The notes below the pieces were generated by a model. The model did no database searches and was not told the DNA's origin. It saw only the letters and a list, made by a program, of their open reading frames with translations. A DNA stretch of 64,000 nucleotides from Madurella fahalii. Lineage: Eukaryota; Ascomycota; Sordariomycetes; Sordariales. Both the position numbers and the translations under genes were made by a program. Below, one piece after another: positions 22,445-34,126 of this stretch. Positions within the stretch are counted from its first letter, which is position 1, and every line of letters begins with the position of its first letter. The stretch lies in assembly GCA_029876055.1 (NCBI GenBank), contig CM056876.1, positions 3,286,001 through 3,350,000 of the forward strand, read 5' to 3'.

Positions 22445-25400
22445 CTACTCCTCGCTACGCTCTTCATCTAACCACCACGGAATCCGGCCGTAGGCGTCAA
22501 AGAACGCCCTGACACCCTCGCTGTCCTTTCCCAGCTCGCGCAGCGTCTCCTCCTCAATGGTGCCAGGCACCATAAAGTGGTACACGTGCACCTTCTTGGT
22601 CTGACCCATGCGGATGCACCTGCCCCGGGCCTGCCGTACCGTCCGCGTCTGGTGATCCTTGTTCCTGTGGACGTATGGATTGGCAAAGACGACATGCGAG
22701 GCATTGGTCAGGTTGCTCCCTGCGCTGGTATCGCTGTCTATGTCGAGCAGCAGGACCTGGCCCATTTTACCCCGCTTGAAGCGCTCGAGCTGGTCGGAGG
22801 GATCGTCTTTGCAAGTGGCAAGATTGAGGAATCGGATCCTGGCGGTGTCGAAGGCCTCGCTCAGCGCATTGATCAGCGGGCCGTACTGCGCAAAGACGAC
22901 GACAAAGTCCTTTCGCGGGATCTCGTGCTTGACGAGGTCGATGATGGCGTCCACCTTGGCGCGGCGGACCTCGCCCTCGATGAGGCACACCTGCGAGACC
23001 CGGAGGACGGGCCGCTCGCGGATGAAAGCTGTGCAGTGCTCGACGGGGCAATAATAGCTTGCGTTCTGGAATCTGCATCCGTCACAAAGCAAGTGACCGC
23101 AGGCCACCACGATAAACAAGGAGTTGGCCGAGGCGACGGCCTTTCCGCACTTGCGACAGGCCTTCTTAACCACAGCCTCGCTGTCTGCGGCGTCAGACAG
23201 CGATGAGTACTCGGGAACGAACTTGCCCTCGAGCCAGGTGGCTTTCAGGTCATCGATCGTTTTGAGCAGATGCACGACGGTAAGCTTGAGCTCCTCGGTA
23301 GATGCAGCAACTTGTTTGCCCCTGTCGTTGGCTTTGGGCGTGCCGGCTCTGCTGTTCTGGCTCACGCACCCGGTTGCGGCTTCGAAGCTCTGGTGCTTGT
23401 CGGGAGGGGCGCGGCCATCACGGTAGCTCTCAGAAACAGCAAGACCCTGCTCGTGGCTCCAAATCATCTCTTTCAGTTGGTCGGTTGTGTGGCTTGCGTT
23501 GAATTTTAGGTTGAGCTCTCTGAGCCGATTCTGGAGAGCCGGTTTGGGAGGCTCCTTCGTCTTGTATTCCCCAAGTCCGACAAAATTGTATGAACACTTG
23601 GCTTGTTGCCATGTAGCCTTTTCCGGCTTTACCGAAACGCAAGTGCTCAGAAAAACCCGAAGGTCATCATCGTCGAGGTTGGCGAGCACGCTGGCCCCGT
23701 CCCAGGGTGTGCGAATCGAGCGGACGACTCTCGGGTCTAGAGCGTGGCGTACGACTTCCTTGTCAGGGAGCCCATTCTCGAGAGGGGTTAGGGTTCCGGG
23801 GACTTTGTGCATGAGCCAGCAAAGCTGCTCGGAGAGTACTTTGAGCTGCCTCGGGGTCAACGAGTTGATGGTGTTGGGCTTTATGTCAAAGAAGTCCAGC
23901 CACGTATACAACGCTTTTTCCTCGTCGAAGCGCTCCATCCAGCCGTCCTTGAAGTGTACGCTCCACTCGACTCGGAAGGAACTGTCGTCGAGATCGTCGT
24001 GGTCGGACTCCTCTTGCTTGCCCTCAGGCAGACCGGCAATGACGGTGACAAAGCGCTGAAACAAATCCCTGCCGCCGAACTCCTCGAAGCTCATGTTATC
24101 GATCGACTTCTTTAGACCGCCGCACAAGAAATCAACGCGGTCGAGCGCATCTTGCGTCGACTGAGAGAACTCGAACCTGGAACCTGTTGGATGGATGTCG
24201 GGGTCAAGTTTGAGAGCCTCGATCCAAGACCGAAGCCACAACATTTTGTCCCAGAGCATCTTTAACTGCTTGCTGAGAACATCGCTTTGCATAGAGAGAT
24301 GACGCACCAAGGTATCGGCCGAGCTTACGCCGCTTCCGAGATCGCAGGCTGCCAGGCCAAGGAACATCTTCGCTGCCTCCCGTCCGTCTCTGTTGTCCAA
24401 GTCGGTGCCTCTCAAGACGACCTCCGTACGTGCGTGTGCAGGCAGAGCCGTGTAATCGTAGCCTGCGTCGAGTACGGCCTGAGTAAGCAGAAAGTAGCGT
24501 GCCGAGGCCACGGTCGTCATGGCTACGGGCCGGACGTGCTCCTCGAACTCCACCTTCAGACCCTGCTCTAGAGGATTGGAGCGGAAGTATTCCGCCACGA
24601 ACTTGTGAGCCTGGTTGTGCCTCTCATGAGCCAGCGTGGCTGACTTTAATGAAGACGAGAAGACGTGGAACTGCTCGCTCTTGGACATCGCGTCCAGCTC
24701 CGGGCCCTTTGTCACAGCGGGCAGGCCGGGCATCATTCTCGGCTCTGGCCGGGCAACGTGGACGCCGAAAGCCGACGCGATCCTGCACACCTCCTCAAGC
24801 CCAAACAGTTTGGGCGTACCCGAGAGCAGCCATTTGGAGTTGGCAACCGCGTTTTCAATGAAGAGAGGGACAATGGCATTCTCGTCGTACGAGCACTCGT
24901 CCCATATGATACGGGCGAAGGTGCAGGTGTGGAGCGATTTCATGTTCCACTCCTTGTCTGTGATTGTTGGTGTCACGCGCGGTCTGGCCGGTGCTTGTCT
25001 GCCGGGCCTGGCAACACTAGACGCTCCGCCCTTGTAGAATTTGCGGTCAATCACGGGGACCAGTTTTTCGACCAGGGTGTCGATCTCTGCATGCTGGTTC
25101 TCGATCAAGGCGGGCAGAAACTCGTCCCGGAGCCGGCGCATGAGTTCGCCGTGGGTAAGACCGGCGTCTCGGCCGGCAAGGTAGTATGCAGTGAGGATCC
25201 TATGGTTGCGCAACGCCCGGCGGTACCAGAGCTCAAGAGTTCTCCCGGAGAGGCCTTTTGGGCAGTCGCCGAGCATGCCTCCTACTGTTTGCAATTTGTC
25301 CAGGAACAATTGAGTAAAAACTCCGCTGCTGAGGATGATTATTTCGGGCGTTTTCATATCCTCAAGCTCGTAGCTATAGAAAGCGGCGGCCGAGTTAACG

Positions 25401-28400
25401 ACGGCTAGCTTGGGATGAGACAAACCGAGAAACTTGGCCGTCTCTTTGGACCACTGCTTGACGATGTGCTTGGGAACGACGATGAGTGTGGCATCTAGGT
25501 GCAAGGCAAAGGACTTGGCGTCCAGAGCTTGGTAACGTGCTCCGACTTCTCCGAAATGCTCGAATGGTCTGGGCATCTCCTGTAACCAGGCCGTGTCGAC
25601 CTTCTCTTGTCGCTCCTCGACGGACCGGGTCTTGTCGAATTTGCGCATACAGTCATGTAGGGCGAGCATGATGACGGTTTTTCCATACCCGATTTCATGG
25701 GCCACGACACCGCCCCGTGAGCTGTAGGGAAAGCAGTTAGCCCATTCGGCCTTGCCGATGATCCGCATGTTGAATGGCCGAACCACTTCCTCTTCGATTT
25801 CGACCTTATCGAAGTCGAGAGGTCGAAGTTCGCGCTGCATCATCCACTCGACAGAATCCTTCTGGCTCTCCCTAAGCGTATATCTTCCAAACCGCGGTGG
25901 CCTGCTGCCGTCGTTCTTCCACGGTTTGCTGAGATCGAGCCCGGCCGTAAATTTCCTCCCACAAGGCTTCAGCGAGTGGGCAAAAGGGGCGAAGCCGGTG
26001 GTTGAAGAAGGAGCTGCGTAGTCGAGAGTCACGGTGAAGGACGTCTTTGCGTTCGAGCCCAGAGCAAGTCTGCCACGGGAGGCGGTGCGGTGAGACTGTG
26101 CCAGATGCCCGAAAGCCCTGGATGCGAGAACCTTTGGTTGCAACATGACTCTCATGTCCAGCGTCGAAGACCCGGTGTTATGTAGCAAACGAGCTGCAAC
26201 CGCAACCGCTCTGGGGAGATCCAGAAACTGCCTCTCAAACTTGGCCGCTTCGTCGGGGTCCTCGATGATCTCATGGACATGCTTGGAAGATCCGGAATTC
26301 TTGCCGGCGACCTCTTTGGCATAAAATGATATTTCGGGCGGAGCCACGGAACAGTCTTGGCAGGCGTCGACTTGCACCCAGCCGCCACTGAGATGCGGGA
26401 AAGAAGCAAGGTTTTTTGGTGCTGTAGACAAACAGACCTGGTTCGAGAGGAAAGCAAAAGTCCTTAAGAACGGGTCGCGGGCGGTAGCGGGAATGGAGTA
26501 GAAACCGCTATCTGGCTGGGGGGATCCATATTATAGAGCTGAGCTATCGAGACCGGGAACCGATCAAGAGTGGCCATGAGCGCAGCAAGGACGGGCATGT
26601 GGGCAATTGGAGGGCCGCCCGCGTGACAAGACGCTTGCTGGAGAGTTTCGGTCGAACCCCAGCGAGTCAGACCAGGCTCACGAATGAGCACCTGGCTGCC
26701 GAAGGTTGCAGAGCCGAGTCCGTCCGGGGAGGACCAGTACCCAGGCCAAAACACATCCATGGATCCTAGCTTGGAATCGACGTCCCAGGAGAGTGTAGGC
26801 TGGGCATGAAGCAAGGTTTCGCGGTACTCGTGATCCTCAATTCGCCTCATCGTCTCGGTCCACACAAAGTGGTCGTCGATCGGCTTCCGGACCCTGCCGG
26901 AATCCCACATGAGGAAGATTTTGACAGCAGCGGCAGGGTCTTGTTTGATCCGTAGGGCATTCCCGGCGGTACCGCATCTCTCGTAGTGGCGGTATTCCCC
27001 CAGAACCCTGCTCTCCACCATCTCCTTCCACGCTTGAAGCGACGTGTCTGGCTCCGGATCGCCGTCGCCTGCAAAAGCTAGGTTAGCAATGACCAGTGCA
27101 CCATCCGAGTTCTTGCTGAGACCGATAGTCAGATCGATGTGACCAGGAACCCACATCGACCACTCAAGGAGCGATGTGGCGCCGTCGGAAAGCCGACCGC
27201 GCGCGATAGGTTGGTCAAAGTTGAACTTGGAATGGAGCTTGCTACGCTGGTTGTGCCAAGGGGCGATGTAAATGTACCAGCAGCACATGGAATCGGCCGA
27301 GAGAACAAGACGAGCGATGCTGTTGACGGCTTTGTAGCACACAGTCACGGCCTCGGTAACCTTGATCTCGTCGAAATAATAAATAGTGGCGTCGTCGAGG
27401 ATTTCCAAGACGGTGTTGCAATACAATCGGTCCTTGACCGGTCTCAGCCCGCAGTGGACGATGGAAGCGGGAACGGGCAGCTTGAGAGTCTTGGGCAGGA
27501 GTCCCGTGAGAGCGACCTCGCCCTTCTGGGGCGACCCTCTGGGACCTCTGGTCGTCTTTGCGATGAAGTCGTGCACCGGATTCCCGCGGCATGCCGTGCA
27601 GGCAGTGGTGCCGCAGGCATTGCAGACCCAGAGCTCTTCTCCTTGCGTGGGACAATAGCACACGCGCACCATGTTCTTTGCGATGGCGAGGAGACGTCCA
27701 AGCTCAGTGGTAACCACGGTATTGGCGACGCCAGGTGCCAGCGATTCCCACTCTAACTGCCGAGCATCTAGATATAGTCCCTGTCTTGCATCTGTTGGCT
27801 CGATTGGCTGGAGCATCTGCTCGGCACCGGCGACTTGGGTGATGCAGTGAAGAAGCGCCAGAGTCGCGGCGCCGACCACAGTGACTGTCATGGCATTTCC
27901 TGCCAAATCCCGCAACTGGGACTGGGTTTCGGTCGCGAGGACCAATTCATCGACCGGCATGCCCTGCAATGCCAGGGCTTCGATCCCCGTCACCGGGCGA
28001 GATCGGTCTGTCACGATGGGCATCCCGCTGGGCGTGATGCACCCGATGATACCCAAGTTCAAGTTGGGCGTACTGGTTCTGTCACCACGTGCGGGCAACT
28101 TGATTGTGCGATCGACGTTTTGGCTGACGTCGACCACGCAGGTCTTGTATCCCAGGTCGATGTTGTGCGTCTTGGCCGCGGCAAAAACAATGTCCATCGA
28201 GTCGACGACTCGCGAGCCCTGCAGGCCCCAGAATGGAAGCCAGGAGTGAGAAGGGTACGATGCGAAGATGAGGCGGCCATTGCGCATAGCTTTCATGCTG
28301 AAAGGATTATCATCTCGGCCGAGGCCGTGTTTGCGGCGCTCGTCCAAGTGTCGCAGCGAGGAGAGGCCCCATTCCGAGTTGAATGGCACCTTGGATTCCA

Positions 28401-29752
28401 TGTCGGCCCTGGCCTGGATCGTGGCCGGGTCATTGGGCGCTCGAAGAAAGTGCGAGACCGGCGCCGAAGCTGGGCGTCTGCAGGTTGTGGAAAGCAATGT
28501 CTTCCAACCATCGGCGATCCTGGTGGCCGGGCCCTCGCCGAATAGCTCGGCGTCAATGGCAACCAGGTAGCCTCGCACGCGGGTCTGGGGCAAGTAATAG
28601 TCCTTGGTGTCCAGCCTGACGTAGCGAGCCACGTAGCCTATTTTTGGGAAGATGCGCTTCGTGTACATGTCCCATGGCGCTCCCGAGACGTTTTCAAGCA
28701 TGATAATCTTTGGCCGAACCCTGATTATGAGCTCGAGCGCGGCAAAGAAAGTCCTGGACGACTCTCCGGTATCCTTAAGCTGGCCGAGAATCAGAATCTT
28801 GTCCAGATCGTCGAGGAAAGCTTGGTCAATGGCAACCGGCGACGCGTCACCCGAGGCCGCGCCCTTGAGGTGTTTGTCGAGTAACGACAAGGATTCATTT
28901 GGCTTGCTTGCGTTCATGTTGGAATAGTCGACACAGGAGCAACCGGCAAAGAGGATGTCAATCGGCTCCGAAGGGATCTCGACTATGGAGCCGCCGGCGG
29001 TCGTTCTAGAGTCATGTCAGTCACTGAGCTGCCATCTGCATTGGAGTTCTTCATCACTGGGATAATACTTACGCTTTGCCTTCCGATAAGCTCATTTCAA
29101 CCACGTCGCGGAAGATCAATGGACGGGGCTGCACGTTACGGTGAATGAAGCCTTGCTTGAATGGCTCGATCTCGCAGCTGTAAAGGTGTTTGAAAGCAAA
29201 ACCTCTGCCAAAACCAATCGCTTGCAAGGATGCTTGAAGCAGATTCAGGGCAAAGATGGGTGCGTCGGTACCGGAGCAGAGTGTAGCGACGTGGAGATTG
29301 ATCGGTCTCTCTTTCAGCCCGATGGGAGCCATCCTTTTGACTATGTCCTGGAATATCTCATTGATATCACTAGTAGGTGGCGAGTCTTTATCGACCCCGG
29401 TCTTGGTATTGAGCGCCTCATCGCGAAATTTGAGCGACTTAGACGAAGTTTCACGACCGGGCGTAGAAACGTCATTGGAGACATCGACATCCATGGCCTT
29501 GGTGGTGTCGCCGTTTCCGGGCGCAGTCAATGACGGTCCACCGCCCGCGCTGGAAGTGCTCAAGGGCGGTCTGATAGGGAAGACCTTCTGCTTCTTGCAT
29601 GGGCGGGGGAGCGACTCGTCGTCGCTGTCCCCTTGATCGGAAGCATTGCTTGGGTTACCAGCAGGATACTTCCGCTTCCCGGGAGCAGACGCAGCGCCGC
29701 CCGCGCGCCGACTGGTAGCAGCACGGGATGGCTCTGGCCTCTCCATAGCCAT
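22445..29752 (-). CDS. DNA cytosine-5 methyltransferase fused to RING and SNF2 ATPase (DNMT5/Rad8-like)
   Basis: Three exons (29752-29073, 29005-26506, 26437-22445) give 2390 residues; both introns keep phase. A disordered N-terminus with a basic PCKKQK patch precedes the methyltransferase (about 150-610). Motif I reads LCSGTDAP (158-165), the catalytic-cysteine motif is GCSCVDYSN with Cys251, the ENV motif is at 331-333, QTRVRG follows at 367-372, and LAGNAMTVTVV lies near 590. The usual Pro before the catalytic Cys is Ser. A Cys cluster (about 675-705, CYC, CNAC, CTAC, then His) suggests a zinc finger. The SNF2 part has GYGKT (1310-1314), a DECS box (about 1573), an inserted RING (about 2154-2200) and QARGRCIRMGQ (about 2330). 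By analogy with DNMT5 it would copy or maintain DNA methylation using ATP. Its activity here is inferred. Confidence 0.92.
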
Positions 29753-31413
29753 GCCTTGACTGCTTGTCAGCTGAATCACCCAACGATCGAAGGATAGAGC
29801 GATCTCTTACTCGATGCTCCGGTAGGACGGCACCGTCGGTGCCCCCGAAACGGAGTGCTCCGTTTGAAGTTTGGAAGATATAGCAACCGAAGGACAGCTA
29901 GGAGTCAAAGCAAATAGTGATGGAGTGATGAAAGCGATTGATGAAAGGTTGCAACAAACGGCCAGCAGCGAGGCGAAATTGTTGGTGTTGGGCTGTCTGC
30001 AAGGTGTCCTTCAGTAACATTTAGGTCAAAGAGTTTGGGAAAGAGCCGACAGCTTTGTGAAAAGAATTAGGGCACAATAACCACCCGCAGAGCGAAAGGT
30101 AGGGGCAGAATTGATTAGGGCAGAAGCTTACCCAAGAACATTCCGGAATCAAGAGGGTCCCTGATGGCAATGCGTGGAACGAGGGGCGAGCGAGGGGCGT
30201 GTGAAGAGTCGTGATATCCGGCCGCAGCTCTGGTCGGCATGCGCTCAGGGGTGCGGCTCAGGGGTCGGGATGCAATCCCAGTTGCTAACCAATGCACTCC
30301 CATCCACCCACTAGCCTGGCTAGCCTGTTCCTTGGATGGGCGTTGGCAAACATATGTCGCTTACCAGCACAAGTGACTGCATATGAGTATCGATATGTTC
30401 CATCCGTCCAAAGTTTGATGGCTGACAGTCGGGTGTAGCTAAGCAAGGCCCTAGAACTCCTTGCTGTACCGAGTTAGTTCACATCGTGCAAGCGGATGCA
30501 CGCGGATGCTGGAAATACAACGACCGCGGCAAGCGTTCCTGTCTGGCATCGGCGGAGATGGACTTTGCAAGTAGTCGACTCTTTGCTCCTTTCTCTGGAA
30601 CAGGGTAGTTGACAGGTATCACGGAAGATGAAAGAGAGTTCATTTTGGCATCTTTCGAACTACCAAGCCAGCCATTGTTCGATAGGGTAGCAGGCCGACA
30701 ACCCATGGCGCTCGTCTCAGCCTGGCGCTGGAGCATCACCAATCAACACCATTGTGACGCCTTTCCGAAGACGGTAACACGAGGCCTTCAGAGAGCTAGG
30801 CTGGAAGGTCAAGTTTGAAGTGAGGCCATAAAAGACGGCGTCCGGGGCTCATATAACGCATAACGGCGGCAGGGCAGACTACCCACTGCCTCATTTCGCT
30901 GAGGTTTAGTCGGCTCATTTGGTCTCCAGATGATGAATGCGGTCCCCTTTTCTCCCGTAATTGGGCAGAACAGTATGGAGGGAGACTCCCGTCGGTAACA
31001 CTAGTCCTTGATGCATCACGGCATGTCGCCGATGAGCTCGTCGGCGTCCAGGTGGCTTGGGATGTCGTTGAGAGAGGCTCCGCTGCCAAGATTGATTGTG
31101 TGGCTGCCAGTGGCTGGGCGATCTCCCGGGCCAAATGATCAACGGTGGCTGCTGCCAAGCAATCCGGGCCGTCCGATCCCAGACCCGTGCTGGGGTGCCG
31201 AGCCCGAACGGGGGAGATGGCGGTGTCGGCGAGTTCGCGAACTTTGTCTTCTCCCCTCGTCGGCACTCCCACGTTGCACCAAGCGCATTAGCACGTCACT
31301 TGCCTACCCTTTTCCGACTTGCGCGTCATAGTTTCGGTCGTCTCCAAATTCTGGGTGACATATGTGCTAAGCAGATCGCAATCGCTGTCTCAAGAACAAA
31401 CTAGGGGAGCAAT
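29753..31413. other. Divergent intergenic region
   Basis: About 1.7 kb between the methyltransferase (-) and the 2H phosphoesterase (+). It probably contains both promoters and leaders. No open frame with recognisable content. Confidence 0.5.
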
Positions 31414-32877
31414 ATGGCGCCTGCCGTTGGATCTGCTGATGGTGGAGTTAGAATTGAGGATCTTTCTGGCATCAAGATCACGCCGGGGGAGAACCCATAC
31501 GATGCCCTTATCAGTGTCTGCCATGGCGAACCAGTAAGTTATCCTTTCTTACAGATTTAGTGTGAAAACGGCGGAAGAAATGCAGCAAGGAGAAGATGAA
31601 GCAAAGAAGGAGCATTTCCGGGATCCGTTCGTATCTTCATTTTTAGGCGGAGCTGAAGGCTAGTCGCTGGTTGCTGAAGATTACCTTCCAAAGAAGCTCG
31701 CAGTCGGTACACAGGATGGTTGAGGACCAGTGTTTCGAAAGGCACCTCAGTCAGTACTTGCAGTAAGCACAGCAGGGGGGCTAGGGCGGTTGGGAGGCGC
31801 CGGCTGGGTCGACTACAAAGAAAGATGAGCCATGCGATAACTAGGGACGTTAGAGGCGGAAGCGAGCCGAGACCGCGAGACATGCTGCTGTGGCTGGACC
31901 ATTGGGGGCTAATATAAATATTTTCCTTAGGCGAAGATCCAGTCTTTGTATGCTGCACATCGCACGGCAAGAAATGCTCAACAGCGGGACAAGTTCCTGT
32001 CGCCTGATTTCAAGGAGTTGACCATTGACCCTTACCTGTTGCGGCTGGAGAATCCCGACATCGAGCCAGGCTTCCAGGACCGCCGGCACTGCCTGGTCTT
32101 TTGGGCACGGCCACCAGAGCACATTCTAAAGCTTGCCTCGTATCTGCAGACTGCCCTCCGAAAAGTAGCTCCTAGTAAGCACATCGTCTGGCCCCCAGAC
32201 TTGCGGATAGAGATGATGATGCTCAACACGTCGTGCGATTAGACCTCTGGCTCATGCCCCCGCATCGCATGCACATGACGACTCTCGAGATAGCTCACTC
32301 GCAGACCCCAGAGGCAATTGCGAGCCTAGTATCGTCTCTGCGGCCAGCGATTCATCGCTTGACAAGCCTTCCGTTCACACGGCGAGCCCGCCTGGTCAAG
32401 CCCCTACTTTCCTATGACACCTCTGCCATTGCTGTGTCCTTCCTGCCAGCATCGGGAGAGGAGGTGCTGTCACCAGCCCCTACGCCACCTCATCGAGAGG
32501 ACATCATGCATCCTGGACTCCCTGGCGTGAACACAGCGGAGAGTGATGGCTACACATATCATCACCTCCGCCGGGATGTCTTCAACGTGGCCCAGGAAAC
32601 CGGCGTGGCCATTGGCTCGCGGTACGTGGTCCCCAGTGCGCATATCACGCTTGCGCGTTTTCTCGCCCAAGACGACCACGCTACGCCCGAGCTGCGGGAG
32701 CGCTGGATCCGAACGATTGAGGACATAAATAAATGGCTCGAGAAGGAGGTCTGGGGTGTCCAGGATGGCGAGTTCATCGGAGAGTGGATTGTTGGGCAAG
32801 AACGGGGGCTCGACGCCCGAAATGGTGCTCTCTGGTACGGCGGCGGACGCACCATCATGATGGGCGAAGGGTTCTGA
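31414..32877 (+). CDS. 2H phosphoesterase-like protein (RNA ligase / cyclic phosphodiesterase fold)
   Basis: Exons 31414-31533, 31931-32174 and 32243-32877 give 332 residues. The two signature motifs of the 2H superfamily are present: H132-M-T134 in PPHRMHMTTLEI and H255-I-T257 in PSAHITLARF. In this superfamily the two His-x-Thr/Ser motifs act on 2',3'-cyclic or 2'-5' phosphate ends of RNA or nucleotides. The N-terminal part (NPYDALISVCHGEP, then AHRTARNAQQRDKFLSPDFKEL, LVFWARPP) resembles an uncharacterised fungal branch. The first intron is 397 nt, much longer than the others in this window, and the second is 68 nt. The exact substrate is unknown. Confidence 0.82.
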
Positions 32878-34126
32878 ACACGTGTGGGATTTTGGGGGAA
32901 TGACGGAAATTCAGAAGTGCGATCTCCAATCCGATCCCAGCAAGTGGCCGGGATACATTTGCGTGCAATTCCCCGCAAAATGTCGAGCATCCTAGGGTGG
33001 CATCTCATCTCGGAAGAAGCATAAGTAAGAAAGGGCTCCACCAGCGGCCGCTCAGTTTTGTTCAGCCTTCCGTCCCCTTGTTGCCTGTGGTGTTTTTTCT
33101 TTAATTTTTTTTTATACCAGTATCACAGAGTGCTTTGTAAATTTGGCCCAATATCGGCCGGGACCTGCAGGCGCTCTCAGACATGGCAATGCAGCCAAGA
33201 TGTGAGAATTGATCGCAGCGTCCCGGGTTGGCTTTGTCCGTCTTCACTTGTTCTTTTTTTGCGGCTGCCCCTCGGATCACACCCCAGGCCAAGACGGGCC
33301 CCAAAAGTTTAGCGAGCCTTTTCCGGGCGGGGCCTTGTCGCTTCAGCGGTCCCAGCCGGGGTCCCAGCATGCCCAGCTGGGGTTAGCAAACAAAGCAACA
33401 ATTACGCTAATTATTAATATCAATCATACCCTGGGCTTCGCTTCCAGGTTCCAACACCGCGAGACGTTGCTGTGGAGCGATGCAAGAATAAGCCGACCCG
33501 TTGTTCCCCGCGCGTCCCCAGTTTCCGAAGTGCGACGGCGTCCTCCATCTGGCCGATCTTTCCTTGGACCAAAAGCTACCAAAACTATCACCGACCATCG
33601 CCCATCTGCTACCCGGCGGCTCGGGATCCAACACTCATCTGCGCTACGACACGCCCTCCCCAACGCTCGGTAAAAACCTGCGACGGCCTTCCCGTACATG
33701 CACAGTCAATTGCGGGCGAACCCTAGACGGCTGCGAGCGGACGTGGCAAGCAAGCCGTGAGAACCTGTGCCGTTTTAGACAGCGACGGTTGGCGCATCCC
33801 ACCCGGCCAGAGCGGGCTCGTCCAATCCATGCGTGGCGCACCCGAGACATTGGCCGCCGACGCCCCCTCCGAATCCATTCTTGCTATGGTGGTAACCCCC
33901 GTGGTTGCGCATGGGAGCGGACAATCGAATGGGATCTTGAAAACGTTGGGGCGAACAAAAAGGTGGAACGCCCATTCAAGGCCCCGACGGTTCCTGTAGA
34001 CGGAGACGGGCAGACACAGCTCGCCGACTCTACAGTGCGCATGTGTGTCGCCCTGTGATATCGCTCCCCTACCCGGGCTCTCATCGCTCTCATTCGCCGC
34101 CACCGCCCCGTCTTGGCCTGCTGCAT
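32878..34126. other. Intergenic region / RasGAP leader
   Basis: About 1.2 kb, GC-rich towards the RasGAP start. The RasGAP frame stays open back to about 34043 without an ATG, so part may be 5' leader or hold a 5' exon I cannot define. Confidence 0.45.

Noticed and set aside
22445..29752. Two adjacent genes, a stand-alone methyltransferase and a Rad5/Rad16-like helicase
   Set aside because: The second frame lacks an ATG near its start, only 30 nt separate the frames, and a phased intron joins them. The fused layout is known from DNMT5-like proteins.
33501..34058. 185-codon frame upstream of the RasGAP
   Set aside because: No ATG start, Arg-rich composition, no domain; likely chance in the GC-rich leader.
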